Assembly: GCF_007991735.1 (NCBI RefSeq)
Contig: NZ_BJYX01000003.1
Coordinates: 62,001 to 126,000, forward strand
Length of the DNA: 64,000 bases
DNA from: Terrabacter aerolatus
GTDB lineage: Bacteria > Actinomycetota > Actinomycetes > Actinomycetales > Dermatophilaceae
Reading direction: 5' to 3'
The first letter of the stretch is position 1; each line of letters starts with the position of its first letter. This document shows positions 46,189-56,317 of this stretch, piece after piece. The notes beneath the pieces are model-generated. The model did not search any database and had not been told where the DNA came from. It worked only from the letters and a program-made list of their open reading frames with translations. Position numbers and translations under genes: made by a program.

Positions 46189-47583
46189 ATGGATCGTCCT
46201 GCCGCCTCGAGCGCCACCGAACTCCTCGTCGCGTATGCCGCGGGGTCCCTCTCGCCCGTCGACGTCGTCCGCGACGTGGCCGAGGTCATCGCAGCCCGCG
46301 AGCCGACCCTCAACGCCCTCTTCGTGCACGACCTCGAGACGGCCCACGCGCTCGCCGTCGCCAGCGAGCGCCGCCACCGGGACGGCACAGCCCGGGGACC
46401 GCTCGACGGTGTGCCGGTCACGGTCAAGGAGAACCTGGGCCGCGCCGGCGTCCCCATGCCCCTCGGGAACGCCGGGGTGACTCCCACGGTGCCACTGCGC
46501 AGCAGCCCCGTCGTCGAACGGCTCGAGGAGGCCGGGGCGATCGTCATCGGCTCGACGGTGATGCCCGACTGGGGCATGCTCAGCTCCGGCGTCTCCAGCC
46601 TCCACGGCACGACCCGCTCCCCGTGGGACGAGGCGCTGACGACCGGCGGGTCGAGCTCCGGCGCCGGCGCCGCGGCCGCTGCCGGCTACGGGCCGCTCCA
46701 CGTCGGCACCGACATCGGCGGCTCGATCCGGCTCCCCGGCACCTGGCTCGGGCTGACCACGCTCAAGCCCAGCGCGGGTCGAGTGCCCCTGGACGCGCCC
46801 TACCTCGGTCGGGTCGCCGGGCCGATCACGCGCACCGCGGCCGACGCGGCCCTGCTCCTGTCGGTCATCAGCCGGCCCGACGCCCGCGACTGGACGAGCC
46901 TGCCCCCGGAGCCCCTGCCCGCCGGACCGCTGCCGCTCGAGCCCAGGGGGCTGCGGGTCGGCCTGCACCTCGACGCCGGGTGCGGCCTGCCCGTCGAACC
47001 GGCGGTCCGGGCCGCCGTCGAGGACGCCGCCGACGTCTTCAGGCGCGCGGGCGCCGACGTCACCCCCGTCGAGCCGTTCATGAGGCAGGACTGGCTGGAG
47101 GACCTCGACCGGTTCTGGCGGGTCCGGTCGCTCTCGGACCTCGACGGGCTCGACCCGCACGCGCGCGAGCGGGTGCTGCCCTACGTCCGCCGCTGGGCCG
47201 AGGCCGGACGAGGTGTCGACGGAGTCCGCTCGCTGCGCGACTACGCGGGCACCATGGCCATCCAGCAGGCCACCGTGGCCGCGACACTGGCCTTCGACCT
47301 CGTGCTCTCACCCGTCGCACCGATGCCGGCATTCCCCGCCGAGTGGCCGATGCCGTGGGGCGAGGACGACGCGGCCATGCCCCACATCGGCTTCACCGCG
47401 CCCTACAACCTCTCGGGTCAGCCGGCCGGGACGGTCAACTGCGGCTTCACCGACGACGGCCGCCCCCTCGGGGTGCAGGTCTCCGGTCGCCGCTTCGACG
47501 ACCTCGGCGTCCTCGCGGCCCTCGCCTGGTTCGAGGCCCACCGCCCCGATCGCATGACGCCTCGGTGGCCCATCAGATCCTGA
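46189..47583 (+). CDS. Amidase signature family protein
   Basis: Amidase-signature hydrolase of 464 residues. The Ser-cisSer-Lys triad is visible: Lys in [11 protein letters not shown] near residue 82, cis-Ser in [20 protein letters not shown] near 160, and the nucleophile Ser in [14 protein letters not shown] near 183. The rest of the fold is present, including [15 protein letters not shown]. Substrate is not predictable; plant-type and AtzF-like amidases and GatA share the fold, but the lack of gatB/gatC neighbours and the length argue against GatA. ATG at 46189 follows GGAAGGGAGG. Confidence 0.9.
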   Translation: MDRPAASSATELLVAYAAGSLSPVDVVRDVAEVIAAREPTLNALFVHDLETAHALAVASERRHRDGTARGPLDGVPVTVKENLGRAGVPMPLGNAGVTPTVPLRSSPVVERLEEAGAIVIGSTVMPDWGMLSSGVSSLHGTTRSPWDEALTTGGSSSGAGAAAAAGYGPLHVGTDIGGSIRLPGTWLGLTTLKPSAGRVPLDAPYLGRVAGPITRTAADAALLLSVISRPDARDWTSLPPEPLPAGPLPLEPRGLRVGLHLDAGCGLPVEPAVRAAVEDAADVFRRAGADVTPVEPFMRQDWLEDLDRFWRVRSLSDLDGLDPHARERVLPYVRRWAEAGRGVDGVRSLRDYAGTMAIQQATVAATLAFDLVLSPVAPMPAFPAEWPMPWGEDDAAMPHIGFTAPYNLSGQPAGTVNCGFTDDGRPLGVQVSGRRFDDLGVLAALAWFEAHRPDRMTPRWPIRS

Positions 47584-47683
47584 CCTCGGTCCCGGCCGGA
47601 GCCGCCCCGCGCGAGACGGCTCCCGCGGCGCACGGCAGAATGCGGGGCCCGGTGTGTCGTCGACGAGCAGGAGTGCAGCCCCA

Positions 47684-50098
47684 GTGAACGTGCAGGTGAA
47701 GGTCCCGTCGATCGAACGTCGCATCGCGGAGGAGCTCGGCGTCCGCGACGGACAGGTGACCGCCGCCGTGGGGCTGCTCGACAGCGGCTCCACCGTGCCC
47801 TTCGTGGCGCGCTACCGCAAGGAGGTCACGGGCGGCCTCGACGACGCGCAGCTGCGCACCCTCGAGGAGCGCCTCGGCTACCTCCGCGAGCTCGAGGAGC
47901 GCCGCGCGGCCGTGCTCTCCTCCGTCGAGGAGCAGGGCAAGCTCGACGACACCCTGCGTGCCCAGATCCTCGCGGCCGAGACCAAGGCCCGCCTCGAGGA
48001 CATCTACCTGCCCTTCAAGCCGAAGCGGCGCACCAAGGCGCAGATCGCCCGTGAGGCCGGCCTGGAGCCGCTCGCCGACCTGCTGCTCGGCGCACCCGAC
48101 ACCGACCCGTCCGCCGCCGCGGCCGGGTTCGTCGACCCCGACCGTGAGGTGGCCGACGCCGCCGCCGCCCTCGACGGCGCCCGCTCGATCCTCGTCGAGC
48201 GCTTCGCCGAGGACGCTGACCTCATCGGGGACCTCCGCGACCGCGTCTGGAAGCAGGGCCACGTCGGGTCCCGCGTGCGCGCGGGCAAGGAGGAGGAGGG
48301 CGCCAAGTTCTCCGACTACTTCGACTTCGCCGAGCCGCTGTCGAAGCTGCCCTCCCACCGGATCCTCGCCCTCTTCCGCGGCGAGAAGGAGGACGTCCTC
48401 TCCCTCGAGATCAACCCCGACGACCCCGCGGCGGAGCAGCAGCCCGGCCCCACGGCATACGAACGCGCGATCGCGCGGCGCTTCGGCATCGAGAACACCG
48501 GCCGACCGGCCGACGAGTGGCTCGCCGGGACCGTCCGCTGGGCGTGGCGGACCAAGATCCTCGTGCACCTCGGCATCGACGCCCGGATGCAGCTGCGCCG
48601 CGCCGCCGAGGAGGAGGCCGTGCGCGTCTTCGCCGCGAACCTGCGCGACCTGCTCCTCGCGGCGGCCGCCGGTGCACGCGCCACGATGGGGCTCGACCCC
48701 GGCTTCCGGACGGGGGTCAAGGTCGCGGTCGTCGACGGCACCGGCCGCGTCCTCGCGACCGACGTGATCTACCCGCACGTGCCGCAGAACCAGTGGGACC
48801 GCTCGCTCGCGACGCTCGCCCGGCTCGCCAAGGAGCACTCGGTCGACCTCATCGCCATCGGCAACGGCACGGCCTCTCGCGAGACGGACCGTCTCGCCGC
48901 CGACCTCATCAAGGCCCACCCCGAGCTCAGGCTGACGTCGGCCGTCGTGTCCGAGGCGGGCGCCTCCGTCTACTCGGCCTCCGCGTTCGCCTCGCAGGAG
49001 CTTCCCGGCATGGACGTCTCGCTGCGCGGGGCCGTCTCCATCGCCCGCCGCCTGCAGGACCCGCTCGCCGAGCTCGTCAAGATCGACCCAAAGTCGATCG
49101 GTGTCGGGCAGTACCAGCACGACATCAGCCAGACGGCTCTCTCGCGCTCCCTCGACGCCGTCGTCGAGGACTGCGTCAACGCGGTCGGGGTCGACGTCAA
49201 CACCGCCTCCGCTCCCCTGTTGACGCGCGTCTCGGGCATCACCCCGGGCCTCGCCGACAGCATCGTGGCGCACCGTGACGCCGCCGGGCCGTTCCGCACC
49301 CGCACGGCCCTCAAGGACGTGCCTCGCCTCGGCCCCAAGGCCTTCGAGCAGGCCGCCGGCTTCCTGCGCATCCCCGGAGGCGACGACCCGCTCGACGCGT
49401 CCGCCGTGCACCCGGAGGCCTACCCGGTCGTCCGACGGATGCTCGAGTCGACCGGCCAGCAGCTGACCTCGCTCATCGGCAACTCCGCTGCGCTGCAGTC
49501 GATCCGGCCCGCGGACTACGTCGACGACACCTTCGGGCTGCCGACGGTCACCGACATCATCAGCGAGCTCGACAAGCCGGGACGCGACCCGCGACCGACC
49601 TTCAAGACGGCCACCTTCAAGGAGGGCGTCGAGGAGATCAAGCACCTCAAACCCGGCATGACGCTCGAGGGAGTGGTGACCAACGTCGCCGCCTTCGGGG
49701 CCTTCATCGACATCGGTGTGCACCAGGACGGCCTCGCCCACGTCTCGGCGCTGTCGAGGAACTTCGTCCGCGACCCGCGGGAGGTCGTCAAGCCGGGCGA
49801 CGTCGTCATGGTCAAGGTGCTCGACGTCGACGTCCCCCGCAAGCGGATCTCGCTCACCCTGCGACTCGACGACGAGGTGACGTCCGGCGGTCCCCAGGAC
49901 CGCGACGGGCAGGTTTCGTCGGGGCAGGGACGCGGCGGCCAGGCCCGTGGCAACCAGCCCCGCGCCGGCCAGTCCCGGGGTGGCCAGTCCCGGGGCGGTC
50001 AGGGCGCGTCCGGGCAGCCCAACCGGCCCCGTCGGGACGAGGCACCCGCCAACAGCGCGATGGCCGACGCCCTGCGCCGTGCCGGCTTCACCGGCTGA
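47684..50098 (+). CDS. tex: Tex family RNA-binding protein
   Basis: Tex (YhgF) protein of 804 residues, a conserved nucleic-acid-binding factor related to eukaryotic Spt6 and tied to transcription and RNA processing. Order: Tex N-domain with [19 protein letters not shown], YqgF/RNase H-like domain ([16 protein letters not shown]), helix-hairpin-helix ([16 protein letters not shown]) and S1 domain ([20 protein letters not shown]). The last 60 residues are a Gly/Gln/Arg-rich tail with repeated GQ-SRGG units. GTG at 47684 is preferred with AGGAG ten bases upstream; GTG 47654 lacks a ribosome site. Confidence 0.95.
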   Translation: MNVQVKVPSIERRIAEELGVRDGQVTAAVGLLDSGSTVPFVARYRKEVTGGLDDAQLRTLEERLGYLRELEERRAAVLSSVEEQGKLDDTLRAQILAAETKARLEDIYLPFKPKRRTKAQIAREAGLEPLADLLLGAPDTDPSAAAAGFVDPDREVADAAAALDGARSILVERFAEDADLIGDLRDRVWKQGHVGSRVRAGKEEEGAKFSDYFDFAEPLSKLPSHRILALFRGEKEDVLSLEINPDDPAAEQQPGPTAYERAIARRFGIENTGRPADEWLAGTVRWAWRTKILVHLGIDARMQLRRAAEEEAVRVFAANLRDLLLAAAAGARATMGLDPGFRTGVKVAVVDGTGRVLATDVIYPHVPQNQWDRSLATLARLAKEHSVDLIAIGNGTASRETDRLAADLIKAHPELRLTSAVVSEAGASVYSASAFASQELPGMDVSLRGAVSIARRLQDPLAELVKIDPKSIGVGQYQHDISQTALSRSLDAVVEDCVNAVGVDVNTASAPLLTRVSGITPGLADSIVAHRDAAGPFRTRTALKDVPRLGPKAFEQAAGFLRIPGGDDPLDASAVHPEAYPVVRRMLESTGQQLTSLIGNSAALQSIRPADYVDDTFGLPTVTDIISELDKPGRDPRPTFKTATFKEGVEEIKHLKPGMTLEGVVTNVAAFGAFIDIGVHQDGLAHVSALSRNFVRDPREVVKPGDVVMVKVLDVDVPRKRISLTLRLDDEVTSGGPQDRDGQVSSGQGRGGQARGNQPRAGQSRGGQSRGGQGASGQPNRPRRDEAPANSAMADALRRAGFTG

Positions 50099-50225
50099 GC
50101 GAGGCCCCGGGGCCGGGGGCCGAAGTGGTGGCGGTGAGGCATTGTCATCCGGCCCAGTCTTTGGTCGACTGTCTGTGGTGGGTCCGGCCCATCAGGGGGC
50201 CGGTCCGAACGACCCGGAGGTGCCC

Positions 50226-50675
50226 ATGAGCAGTTCAACGCAGTCGATCCCCGAGAACTCAGCCGACTCGGCGGACGCAGCGGACCCCGAGCTCGACGGG
50301 TCTCCCGCCGGCGTGCACTCGACGGTCACCGTGGGCGCCCCGGTCGACCGGGTGTGGCAGCACCTCATCAGTGCCCGAGGCACGGAGGCCCTCCTCGGCC
50401 CGGGTGTCACGCTCGGCAGCAAGGGCGAGTCGTGGCACAGCACCGAGGGCCCGCACGGCGTCGTGCGCAGCTACCACCCCATGGAGCAGGTGCGCGTCTC
50501 GTGGCACGCCGACGAGGACGGCCCGCTCAGCATCGTCGACCTCCAGCTCAAGCCCGAGGGTGACGGCACGCGCGTCGACCTCTACCACGAGGGCGAGGGG
50601 ATCGCGCAGGACGGCGCCGGCGACAAGTCGCGCTGGGACGCCGCCCTCGGGCGCTTTGCCGAGGCCCTCGGCTGA
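50226..50675 (+). CDS. SRPBCC (AHSA1-like) domain protein
   Basis: Protein of 149 residues with a START/Bet v1-like fold: STVTVGAPVDRVWQHLISARGTEALL begins the domain after an acidic N-terminal tail, then the GVTLGSKG, YHPMEQVRVSWH and VDLYHEGEGI strands, and the C-terminal helix WDAALGRFAEAL. AHSA1-type members bind hydrophobic ligands or act with partners; the role here is unknown. ATG at 50226 is preceded by GGAGGT. A CAGTC/GACTG inverted repeat lies about 65 bases upstream (50155-50171). Confidence 0.85.
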   Translation: MSSSTQSIPENSADSADAADPELDGSPAGVHSTVTVGAPVDRVWQHLISARGTEALLGPGVTLGSKGESWHSTEGPHGVVRSYHPMEQVRVSWHADEDGPLSIVDLQLKPEGDGTRVDLYHEGEGIAQDGAGDKSRWDAALGRFAEALG

Positions 50676-50693
50676 CCACTCACGGGGTGGGTC

Positions 50694-51617
50694 TCAGCGC
50701 ACGACCATGACCGGACAGCTCGCGTCGTGGATGACCCGGTGGCTGACCGACCCGAGGAGCATGCCCGTGAAGCCGCCGTGGCCGCGCGAGCCGACGACGA
50801 TGAGGCCGGCGGTGGCCCCGAGGTCGGCGAGCGACTGCCCGGGATCCCCGTAGAGCACCTCCGTGGTCACGATGACCTTGGGGTGCAGGGCCCTGACCCG
50901 GTTGGCGGCGCGCGTCACCGACTCCTCCGCGTGGTCGCGGATCGCGTGGGTCTCCTCCGTGCCGCCCTTGGCCGTCTCGGCGTAGGTCCAGGCCTCCATC
51001 GACGGCGAGTGCGCGACGCGGACGATGTGTAGCACCGCCCCCTCGCGCTCGGCGACCTCGGCAGCCGCGTTCACCGCCCGCACGGCCGCGTCCGAGTCGT
51101 CGACCCCGACGACGACGTCGTGACCACGGCCCGGTCGCACCGGCACGGGCACGTCGTCGGGTGTCCTGCCCTCCGGCCCGCGCACGACGACGACGGGACA
51201 CTGGGCGTGGGCGGCGACGGCATACGACGTCGAACCGAGCAGCCCGGCGAGCAGCCGCCCGCGTCCACGACTGCCGACGACGACGAGCTCGGCCTCGCGC
51301 GAGGCGTCGATGAGCTGGGCGGCCGGGCTGCCGAGCCAGTACTGCGTCTCGATCTGCGAGGCGTCGAGCGTCGCCCCCGCCTGAACGGCCCCTTCGTCGA
51401 CGAGCGCCTTGGCGGCGTGCTCGAGCGTCGGCTCCATCTGCGAGAGGTCCATCGCGGGGAAGGCGGGCACGCTCGCCACGTTGACGCTGTGCACCAGGGT
51501 CAGGTGCTTGCCCTGCTGACGGGCCGTCTCTGCGGCCCATCCGAGTGCGAGCTGTGATGCTGCCGAACCGTCGTAGCCGACGACGATGCCGTACGTGGTC
51601 CGTACCTGGCCGTTCAT
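50694..51617 (-). CDS. Tandem-domain universal stress protein
   Basis: Two UspA domains in 307 residues. Domain 1 starts [18 protein letters not shown] and ends with the ATP-binding motif [20 protein letters not shown]; domain 2 starts [15 protein letters not shown] and ends [20 protein letters not shown]. Both G-x2-G-x9-G-S motifs are intact. ATG at 51617 follows GGAAGGGG. Its upstream region (51649-51720) is nearly identical in layout to that of the Usp gene ending at 57242, suggesting co-regulation. Confidence 0.94.
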   Translation of the reverse strand: MNGQVRTTYGIVVGYDGSAASQLALGWAAETARQQGKHLTLVHSVNVASVPAFPAMDLSQMEPTLEHAAKALVDEGAVQAGATLDASQIETQYWLGSPAAQLIDASREAELVVVGSRGRGRLLAGLLGSTSYAVAAHAQCPVVVVRGPEGRTPDDVPVPVRPGRGHDVVVGVDDSDAAVRAVNAAAEVAEREGAVLHIVRVAHSPSMEAWTYAETAKGGTEETHAIRDHAEESVTRAANRVRALHPKVIVTTEVLYGDPGQSLADLGATAGLIVVGSRGHGGFTGMLLGSVSHRVIHDASCPVMVVR

Positions 51618-51648
51618 GGTGCACCCCTTCCCTGGGCTACCCGACCGG

Positions 51649-51720
51649 GCCATCGCTCCGGCCACCTCCATCCTCCCGCCGGGCGGGAGGGGGCCACGGT
51701 CCTTTGTGACCACTCAGACA
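51649..51720 (-). promoter_or_regulatory. Conserved Usp promoter/leader, copy 1
   Basis: Contains TGTCTG-N4-GTCACAA (minus strand, 51720-51704) and, 60 bases downstream in the same phase, GATGGAGGTGGCCGGAGC. Both blocks recur at matching spacing before the Usp gene whose start is 58159. Likely activator site plus promoter and leader. Confidence 0.6.
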
Positions 51721-51744
51721 GGGCGCGTCGACGCCGGGGCGTAT

Positions 51745-51779
51745 GCCGTCGGGCCGGGTTCGGTGCCCGGCCCGACGGC
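51745..51779. terminator. Terminator of the second subtilase
   Basis: 14-bp perfect stem GCCGTCGGGCCGGG with its complement around a TTCGGTG loop, 11 bases past the subtilase stop (which lies on the minus strand at 51791). One GTATGCCG octamer abuts the stem. Confidence 0.75.
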
Positions 51780-51790
51780 CCGTGTGACGC

Positions 51791-53326
51791 TCAGCCCACG
51801 GCCTTGAGGGCGTCGACCAGCCCTGCCCCGAACCAGCTGTTCTGCGCCAAGGTGCCCTGGCACGTCTGCGGAGCGCCGTTGTCGACCGCCGGGAAGAACG
51901 TGTACGGCGAGACGTCCGCCGGGCACGGGATGGGGTCGACCGCGTTCTGCAGCGCTGCGGACAGCGCCCCGCCCGTCTTGCCGGTGACGCTGGCGATGAG
52001 CGCCGCGACGCCGGCCGCGTGCGGCGACGCCATCGAGGTGCCCTGGGCGTAGCAGTAGAGGGCCGAGCCGTCGAACACCTTGCGCAGGCACGACCCGGCG
52101 AGCGAGGCCGGCCACGTCGACAGGACACGACCGTTGGGGGCGGCCGCCGTCTGCTGGAGGACGGAGTCACCGCCCGGCGCCGCGACGTCGGCCGCCGAGA
52201 TCCCGTACGAGGAGTAGAACGACTTCATCTGCCGGTCACCGGTCGCCGTCACGCCGACGACCCCCGGCACCTCGGTCGGGACGACGGCGCACGCGTTGGG
52301 GATGGCGCGCAGGACCGGGTTGGTGTCGTCGGGGCTCGTCGCGTCGAAGGTCGGGTGCGAGAGGTCGTCAGCCTGGTTGCCCTCGGCGGCGACGACGAGC
52401 ACGCCCTTGGACTGGGCGTACTTGATGGCGCGTCGCTCGGCGGTCCAGATCGCGCGCTGCTCGGCGTCGTTGCGGCAGTTGAAGAGCCACGGGTCCGCGA
52501 AGTAGCTGTTGTTCGTCACGTTGACGCCGTGGTCGGCCGCCCACATGAACGAGCACACGACCGCCTCGGGGAAGAAGAATCCGTTGGCGTCGCCGGCCTT
52601 GATGCCGGCGATCCTGACGTTCGGCGCGACCCCGACGATGCCGATGCCGTTGGCCGCCGCGGCGATGGTGCCCGCCGTGTGGGTGCCGTGGCCGTTGTCG
52701 TCGTTGGCCGCCACCAGACCGGGCACCGGAGCGCCACTGACGCAGTTGGCACTTGCGTTGGCGTCCACGTTCGGCGCGAGATCGGGGTGCGTGTAGTCGA
52801 GGCCGGTGTCGATGTCACCGACGAGAACCGACCGGGACCCCGTGCTGATCGCGTGGGCGGCGCCGGCGTTGATCTGCGTCATGTCCCACTGCAGACCCGA
52901 CAGCGGGTCGTTGAGTCCGGCAGACCCGGGGGCAGGGGCGCTGTCGGTGGTGCTGGTGGCGTCGACCGCGTTGTCCGCGACGGCTCCGCCGTCGACCGCG
53001 CTGGCGAACCTCGTCATCGCCACTGCACCGTCGACTCCCTTGACCGTGCGCATCCGGACCGCGAAGTCCGGGTTCGACGAACGGGCCACGACGACGCTGA
53101 TCGGCGCATAGGTCGCGACCACCTGACCACCGGCCGCGGTCACCGCGTTGCCGGCGCCACTCGTCGACGAGCTCTCCTTGTAGACCACCAGGTAGGTGGA
53201 CGTCGCGCCGGCCGCAGAGGCGTCGCTCGACGCCACTCCCGTGGCCAGTGCAGCAGCCGCGACGACGGCGACCGCTCCGAGTACTGCGGTTCCCCGAGAC
53301 CCACCCCGATTTCGTGACACGGACAT
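51791..53326 (-). CDS. Secreted subtilisin-like serine protease
   Basis: S8 protease of 511 residues with a Sec signal peptide (AVLGAVAVVAAAALATGVASS), an I9-like propeptide (YLVVYKESSSTSGAGNAV), and the catalytic triad Asp in VGDIDTGLDYTHPDL (near 171), His in DNGHGTHTAGTIAA (near 215) and Ser in AQGTSMASPHAAGVAAL (near 430). Oxyanion Asn is present (VVAAEGNQ). Six cysteines in the catalytic domain may form disulfides. No C-terminal anchor, so it is released. ATG at 53326. It is shorter and only distantly like the larger subtilase at 33551. Confidence 0.93.
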   Translation of the reverse strand: MSVSRNRGGSRGTAVLGAVAVVAAAALATGVASSDASAAGATSTYLVVYKESSSTSGAGNAVTAAGGQVVATYAPISVVVARSSNPDFAVRMRTVKGVDGAVAMTRFASAVDGGAVADNAVDATSTTDSAPAPGSAGLNDPLSGLQWDMTQINAGAAHAISTGSRSVLVGDIDTGLDYTHPDLAPNVDANASANCVSGAPVPGLVAANDDNGHGTHTAGTIAAAANGIGIVGVAPNVRIAGIKAGDANGFFFPEAVVCSFMWAADHGVNVTNNSYFADPWLFNCRNDAEQRAIWTAERRAIKYAQSKGVLVVAAEGNQADDLSHPTFDATSPDDTNPVLRAIPNACAVVPTEVPGVVGVTATGDRQMKSFYSSYGISAADVAAPGGDSVLQQTAAAPNGRVLSTWPASLAGSCLRKVFDGSALYCYAQGTSMASPHAAGVAALIASVTGKTGGALSAALQNAVDPIPCPADVSPYTFFPAVDNGAPQTCQGTLAQNSWFGAGLVDALKAVG

Positions 53327-53526
53327 GGTGCTCTCCTCCGCGGCGGCGGCATGAGCGTCCCGCCGCTGGGCCGACTCCTGCGACGGCCCAGCTCACCACG
53401 CTAGGGGCTCGGCGCGAGCCCGGTCAGGGGATGCGACCAAAGAGAGCGACCTGCCAGGACCGCGCCGCACGTCTTCGTCCCCTTCGACCCGTGGTGCCGG
53501 AAACGTCCGTGCGACAGGCGGATCGG

Positions 53527-53967
53527 CTAGGACTCTCTGGCCCGAGCAGCCGCGGTGGCGCGGTCGTTGGCCTTCTGGATCGCCTCGACGAGCTCGTCCT
53601 TGGTCATCCGGGTGCGACCCCTCACCTCGAGTCGACGGGCGACATCGAGCAGGTGCGCCTTCGAGGCGTTCGCGTTCACGCCACCGGCCGAGTCGCCGTC
53701 GTCCAGGTGGGCCCGCGCCTCGGCGCCCCTGCGGGCCGCCTGGGCGTCGCTCGGGCCCTTCTCGGCCTTCTCCTCCCAGTGGTCTCCGACCTTCTCGAAG
53801 GAGTGCTTGAGCGAGGCGCAGGCCGTGCGGTGGGCGCGTTCGCCCTCGCCGTACTGCTCGACGGCGGCGTCGTGGGTGGCGAGCCACGTCTCCTGCGCCT
53901 TCTTCGACGACCGCTCGAGGGTCGAGGGCAGGTCGGTGTCCCCGCTCGTGCTCTTCCTGGCCGGCAT
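53527..53967 (-). CDS. ChaB/Rho N-terminal domain protein
   Basis: Small hydrophilic protein of 146 residues: ChaB-like domain (TLERSSKKAQETWLATHDAAVEQYG to KVGDHWEEK) followed by a Rho N-terminal/SAP-like nucleic-acid-binding motif at the C-terminus (ARRLEVRGRTRMTKDELVEAIQ). Such proteins are common small DNA- or RNA-binding accessory proteins in actinobacteria; ChaB was named as a cation-transport regulator but that role is unproven. ATG at 53967 follows AGGAGG. Divergent from the MFS gene. Confidence 0.85.
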   Translation of the reverse strand: MPARKSTSGDTDLPSTLERSSKKAQETWLATHDAAVEQYGEGERAHRTACASLKHSFEKVGDHWEEKAEKGPSDAQAARRGAEARAHLDDGDSAGGVNANASKAHLLDVARRLEVRGRTRMTKDELVEAIQKANDRATAAARARES

Positions 53968-54200
53968 GTCGTTCCTCCTGCGGTTCGAGGCAGGGCGCCT
54001 GTGCCCTGCCACCGTGACGTACCCAGCCGGGCGACGCGTGACCACCACCCGGCCTACGCACCCGGTGGTGGCCACCGGCACAAGAGGGCACGAAGCACGT
54101 TCGTCCCGCGCGCGCAGGGGGTACGGACTCCGGCGGTGAGGACGCGGCGCCGCGCGCCCTGACCCGACGGTTCACAGCGATTCGGATCGAAGGAGATGGG

Positions 54201-55664
54201 ATGAGCGAAGCTGTCGCACAACGAACGGACGGGGCCATCAGGAGTCTGGTGCCCGCCCGCATGGACCGGCTCCCGTGGACGAAGTTCCACTGGTCGGTCG
54301 TCTTCGGGCTCGGGATCTCATGGATCCTCGACGGGCTCGAGATCCAGATCGTGTCCGAGTCCGGCTTCCAGAAGTCGCTCGGCATGTCCGCCGCACAGGT
54401 GGGGCTCACGGGCACCGTCTACCTCGTCGGACAGGTCGTCGGGGCCCTGACGTTCGGTCGACTCACCGACCGGCTCGGGCGCCGCAAGCTCTTCATCATC
54501 ACCTTGGTGATCTACCTGGTCGGATCGGGCCTCGCCGGTCTCTCTCCGAACATGTGGTTCCTCTGGGTGTGCCGGTTCGTCGCCGGCATGGGCATCGGCG
54601 GCGAGTACACCGCGATCAACTCGGCCATCGACGAGCTCATCCCCTCGCGCTTCCGTGGCCGCGTCGACATCGCGATCAACGGCACCTACTGGTTCGGCGC
54701 GTTCTTCGGTGCGCTCGCCAACCTCTACCTGCTCAACCCCGACAACGTCGCCGAGAACATCGGCTGGCGTCTGGCGTTCTTCATCGGCCCGATCCTCGGC
54801 CTGTCGATCATCTGGCTACGCCGCCACATCCCGGAGAGCCCGCGCTGGCTGCTCACCCACGGTCGTGGTGAGGAGGCCGAGCGCACCGTCGACGAGATCG
54901 AGGAGCGCGTGCGCCGCGAGGGCGGCGACATCCCCGAGGTGGACGAGAGCAAGGCGATCCTCGTCAAGCCCGAGGACCGGATGGGCGCCAAGGTGCTGTG
55001 GGACGTCTTCGTCCACCGCTACGGACGCCGCACGGTCCTCGGCCTCACGATGATGGTGACGCAGTCGTTCCTCTACAACGCGATCTTCTTCACCTACGCG
55101 CTCGTGCTGACGAACTTCTACGGCATCAGCAAGGCGGACACCTCGCTCTACTTCCTGCCGTTCGCGGCGGGGAACCTGCTCGGTCCGCTGCTGCTGGGAC
55201 ACTTCTTCGACACCATCGGGCGTCGCAAGATGATCTTCGGCACCTACACGATCGCGGGCGTCGTGCTGCTCGCGTCGGCCTGGGCGTTCCACGCCCAGAT
55301 CCTCAACGCGACGACGCACACGATCTTCTGGTGCGTCGCGTTCTTCTTCGCGTCGGCCGGCGCGTCGGCCGCCTACCTCACGGTGAGCGAGATCTTCCCG
55401 CTCGAGGTGCGCGGTCAGGCGATCAGCTACTTCTTCGTCGTCGCGCAGTGCGCCGGTGCGATCGCGCCGGTGCTCTACGGTGCGCTCATCGGTGACGGCA
55501 AGGATCGCATGCCGCTGACGTGGGGCTACGTCGCCGGAGCCGTGATCATGATCTTCGGCGGCGTCGTCGCCTGGCTCATCGGGATCGACGCCGAGCAGAA
55601 GTCGCTCGAGGACGTGGCCGACCCGCTGAGCAAGGTCTCGGAGGAGTCGGGAGCGGCCGCATGA
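54201..55664 (+). CDS. MFS transporter
   Basis: Major facilitator of 487 residues with twelve predicted helices and a central cytoplasmic loop (residues about 215-270). Signatures: GRLTDRLGRRKLF (A-like motif between helices 2 and 3), PESPRWLLTHGR after helix 6, FFDTIGRRKMIFG between helices 8 and 9. The N-terminal half fits the sugar/organic-acid porter group, but the substrate cannot be called. ATG at 54201 has AAGGAGATGGG. Its stop overlaps the Usp gene (ATGA), so they are one operon. Confidence 0.9.
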   Translation: MSEAVAQRTDGAIRSLVPARMDRLPWTKFHWSVVFGLGISWILDGLEIQIVSESGFQKSLGMSAAQVGLTGTVYLVGQVVGALTFGRLTDRLGRRKLFIITLVIYLVGSGLAGLSPNMWFLWVCRFVAGMGIGGEYTAINSAIDELIPSRFRGRVDIAINGTYWFGAFFGALANLYLLNPDNVAENIGWRLAFFIGPILGLSIIWLRRHIPESPRWLLTHGRGEEAERTVDEIEERVRREGGDIPEVDESKAILVKPEDRMGAKVLWDVFVHRYGRRTVLGLTMMVTQSFLYNAIFFTYALVLTNFYGISKADTSLYFLPFAAGNLLGPLLLGHFFDTIGRRKMIFGTYTIAGVVLLASAWAFHAQILNATTHTIFWCVAFFFASAGASAAYLTVSEIFPLEVRGQAISYFFVVAQCAGAIAPVLYGALIGDGKDRMPLTWGYVAGAVIMIFGGVVAWLIGIDAEQKSLEDVADPLSKVSEESGAAA

Positions 55665-56215
55665 ACGTCGCCGATCTCGGGCGTGCCCACACCATCGTCG
55701 TGGGGGTGAGTCCCACCAGTGGCTCCCCCGGCGCGCTGCGCTGGGCGGTCGAGGAGGCCTCCCTGCGGGGCGGCCGCGTCGTCGCGGTGCGGGCCTGGCG
55801 CCCGCACGCGCCCGAGACGGCGACCGGCGGTCGCGTGCCGTCGATCGTCTCTGACAACAGCGCCTTAGACGTCGAGGCCGCGCGTCTGGCCGAGGACGTC
55901 GTGCACGTCCTCGGCCGCGACCACCTCGTCGAGACACGGGTCGTGGCCGGCAAGCGCCGCGCCGTCCTCGTCGAGGAGAGCCGCAACGCCGACCTCGTCG
56001 TCATCGACGCCGGTCAGTCGACCGAGGTCGAAGCCCGCTGGCTCGGTAGCCGTCTCGTGCGGGCATCGCACTGCCCCGTCGTCGTCGTGCCTCCGGCACT
56101 CGGCGACCGGGGGTCGAGCCCCCTCGGCGTCGCGGTCGGCCGCCTGGGTCGCTCGGTCGAGCGTGCAGCCGGCACCGCCGGTCGTCCCGGCTTCCAGCAC
56201 CCGCCCACCACCTGA
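55661..56215 (+). CDS. Single-domain universal stress protein coupled to MFS
   Basis: Usp-like protein of 184 residues: IVVGVSPTSGSPGALRWAVEEASLRGG opens the domain and LVVIDAGQSTEVEARWLGSRLVRASHCPVVVVP closes it (key residues given: DAGQST, LGSR, HCPVVVV). The G-x2-G ATP motif is degenerate, so it may not bind ATP. ATG at 55661 overlaps the MFS stop by four bases, implying coupled synthesis and perhaps regulation of the transporter. A basic, proline-rich tail of about 30 residues follows the domain. Confidence 0.82.
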   Translation: MNVADLGRAHTIVVGVSPTSGSPGALRWAVEEASLRGGRVVAVRAWRPHAPETATGGRVPSIVSDNSALDVEAARLAEDVVHVLGRDHLVETRVVAGKRRAVLVEESRNADLVVIDAGQSTEVEARWLGSRLVRASHCPVVVVPPALGDRGSSPLGVAVGRLGRSVERAAGTAGRPGFQHPPTT

Positions 56216-56317
56216 CCCTGCCACCCCGCCCGCGGTCGTATGCCGTGTGGCCCCGGTCCCGGGACCCGGATCCTCTGCGAGTTGCAGCGATTCGGGCCCG
56301 GGACCCACCTCTGCCCT

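Noticed and set aside
51700-51720. DosR-type dormancy box near Usp genes
   Set aside because: GGTCCTTTGTGACC is only partly like the DosR palindrome, and the second copy (GGTCGACTTGTGACAG) departs further. The shared TGTCTG-N4-GTCACAA fits better.
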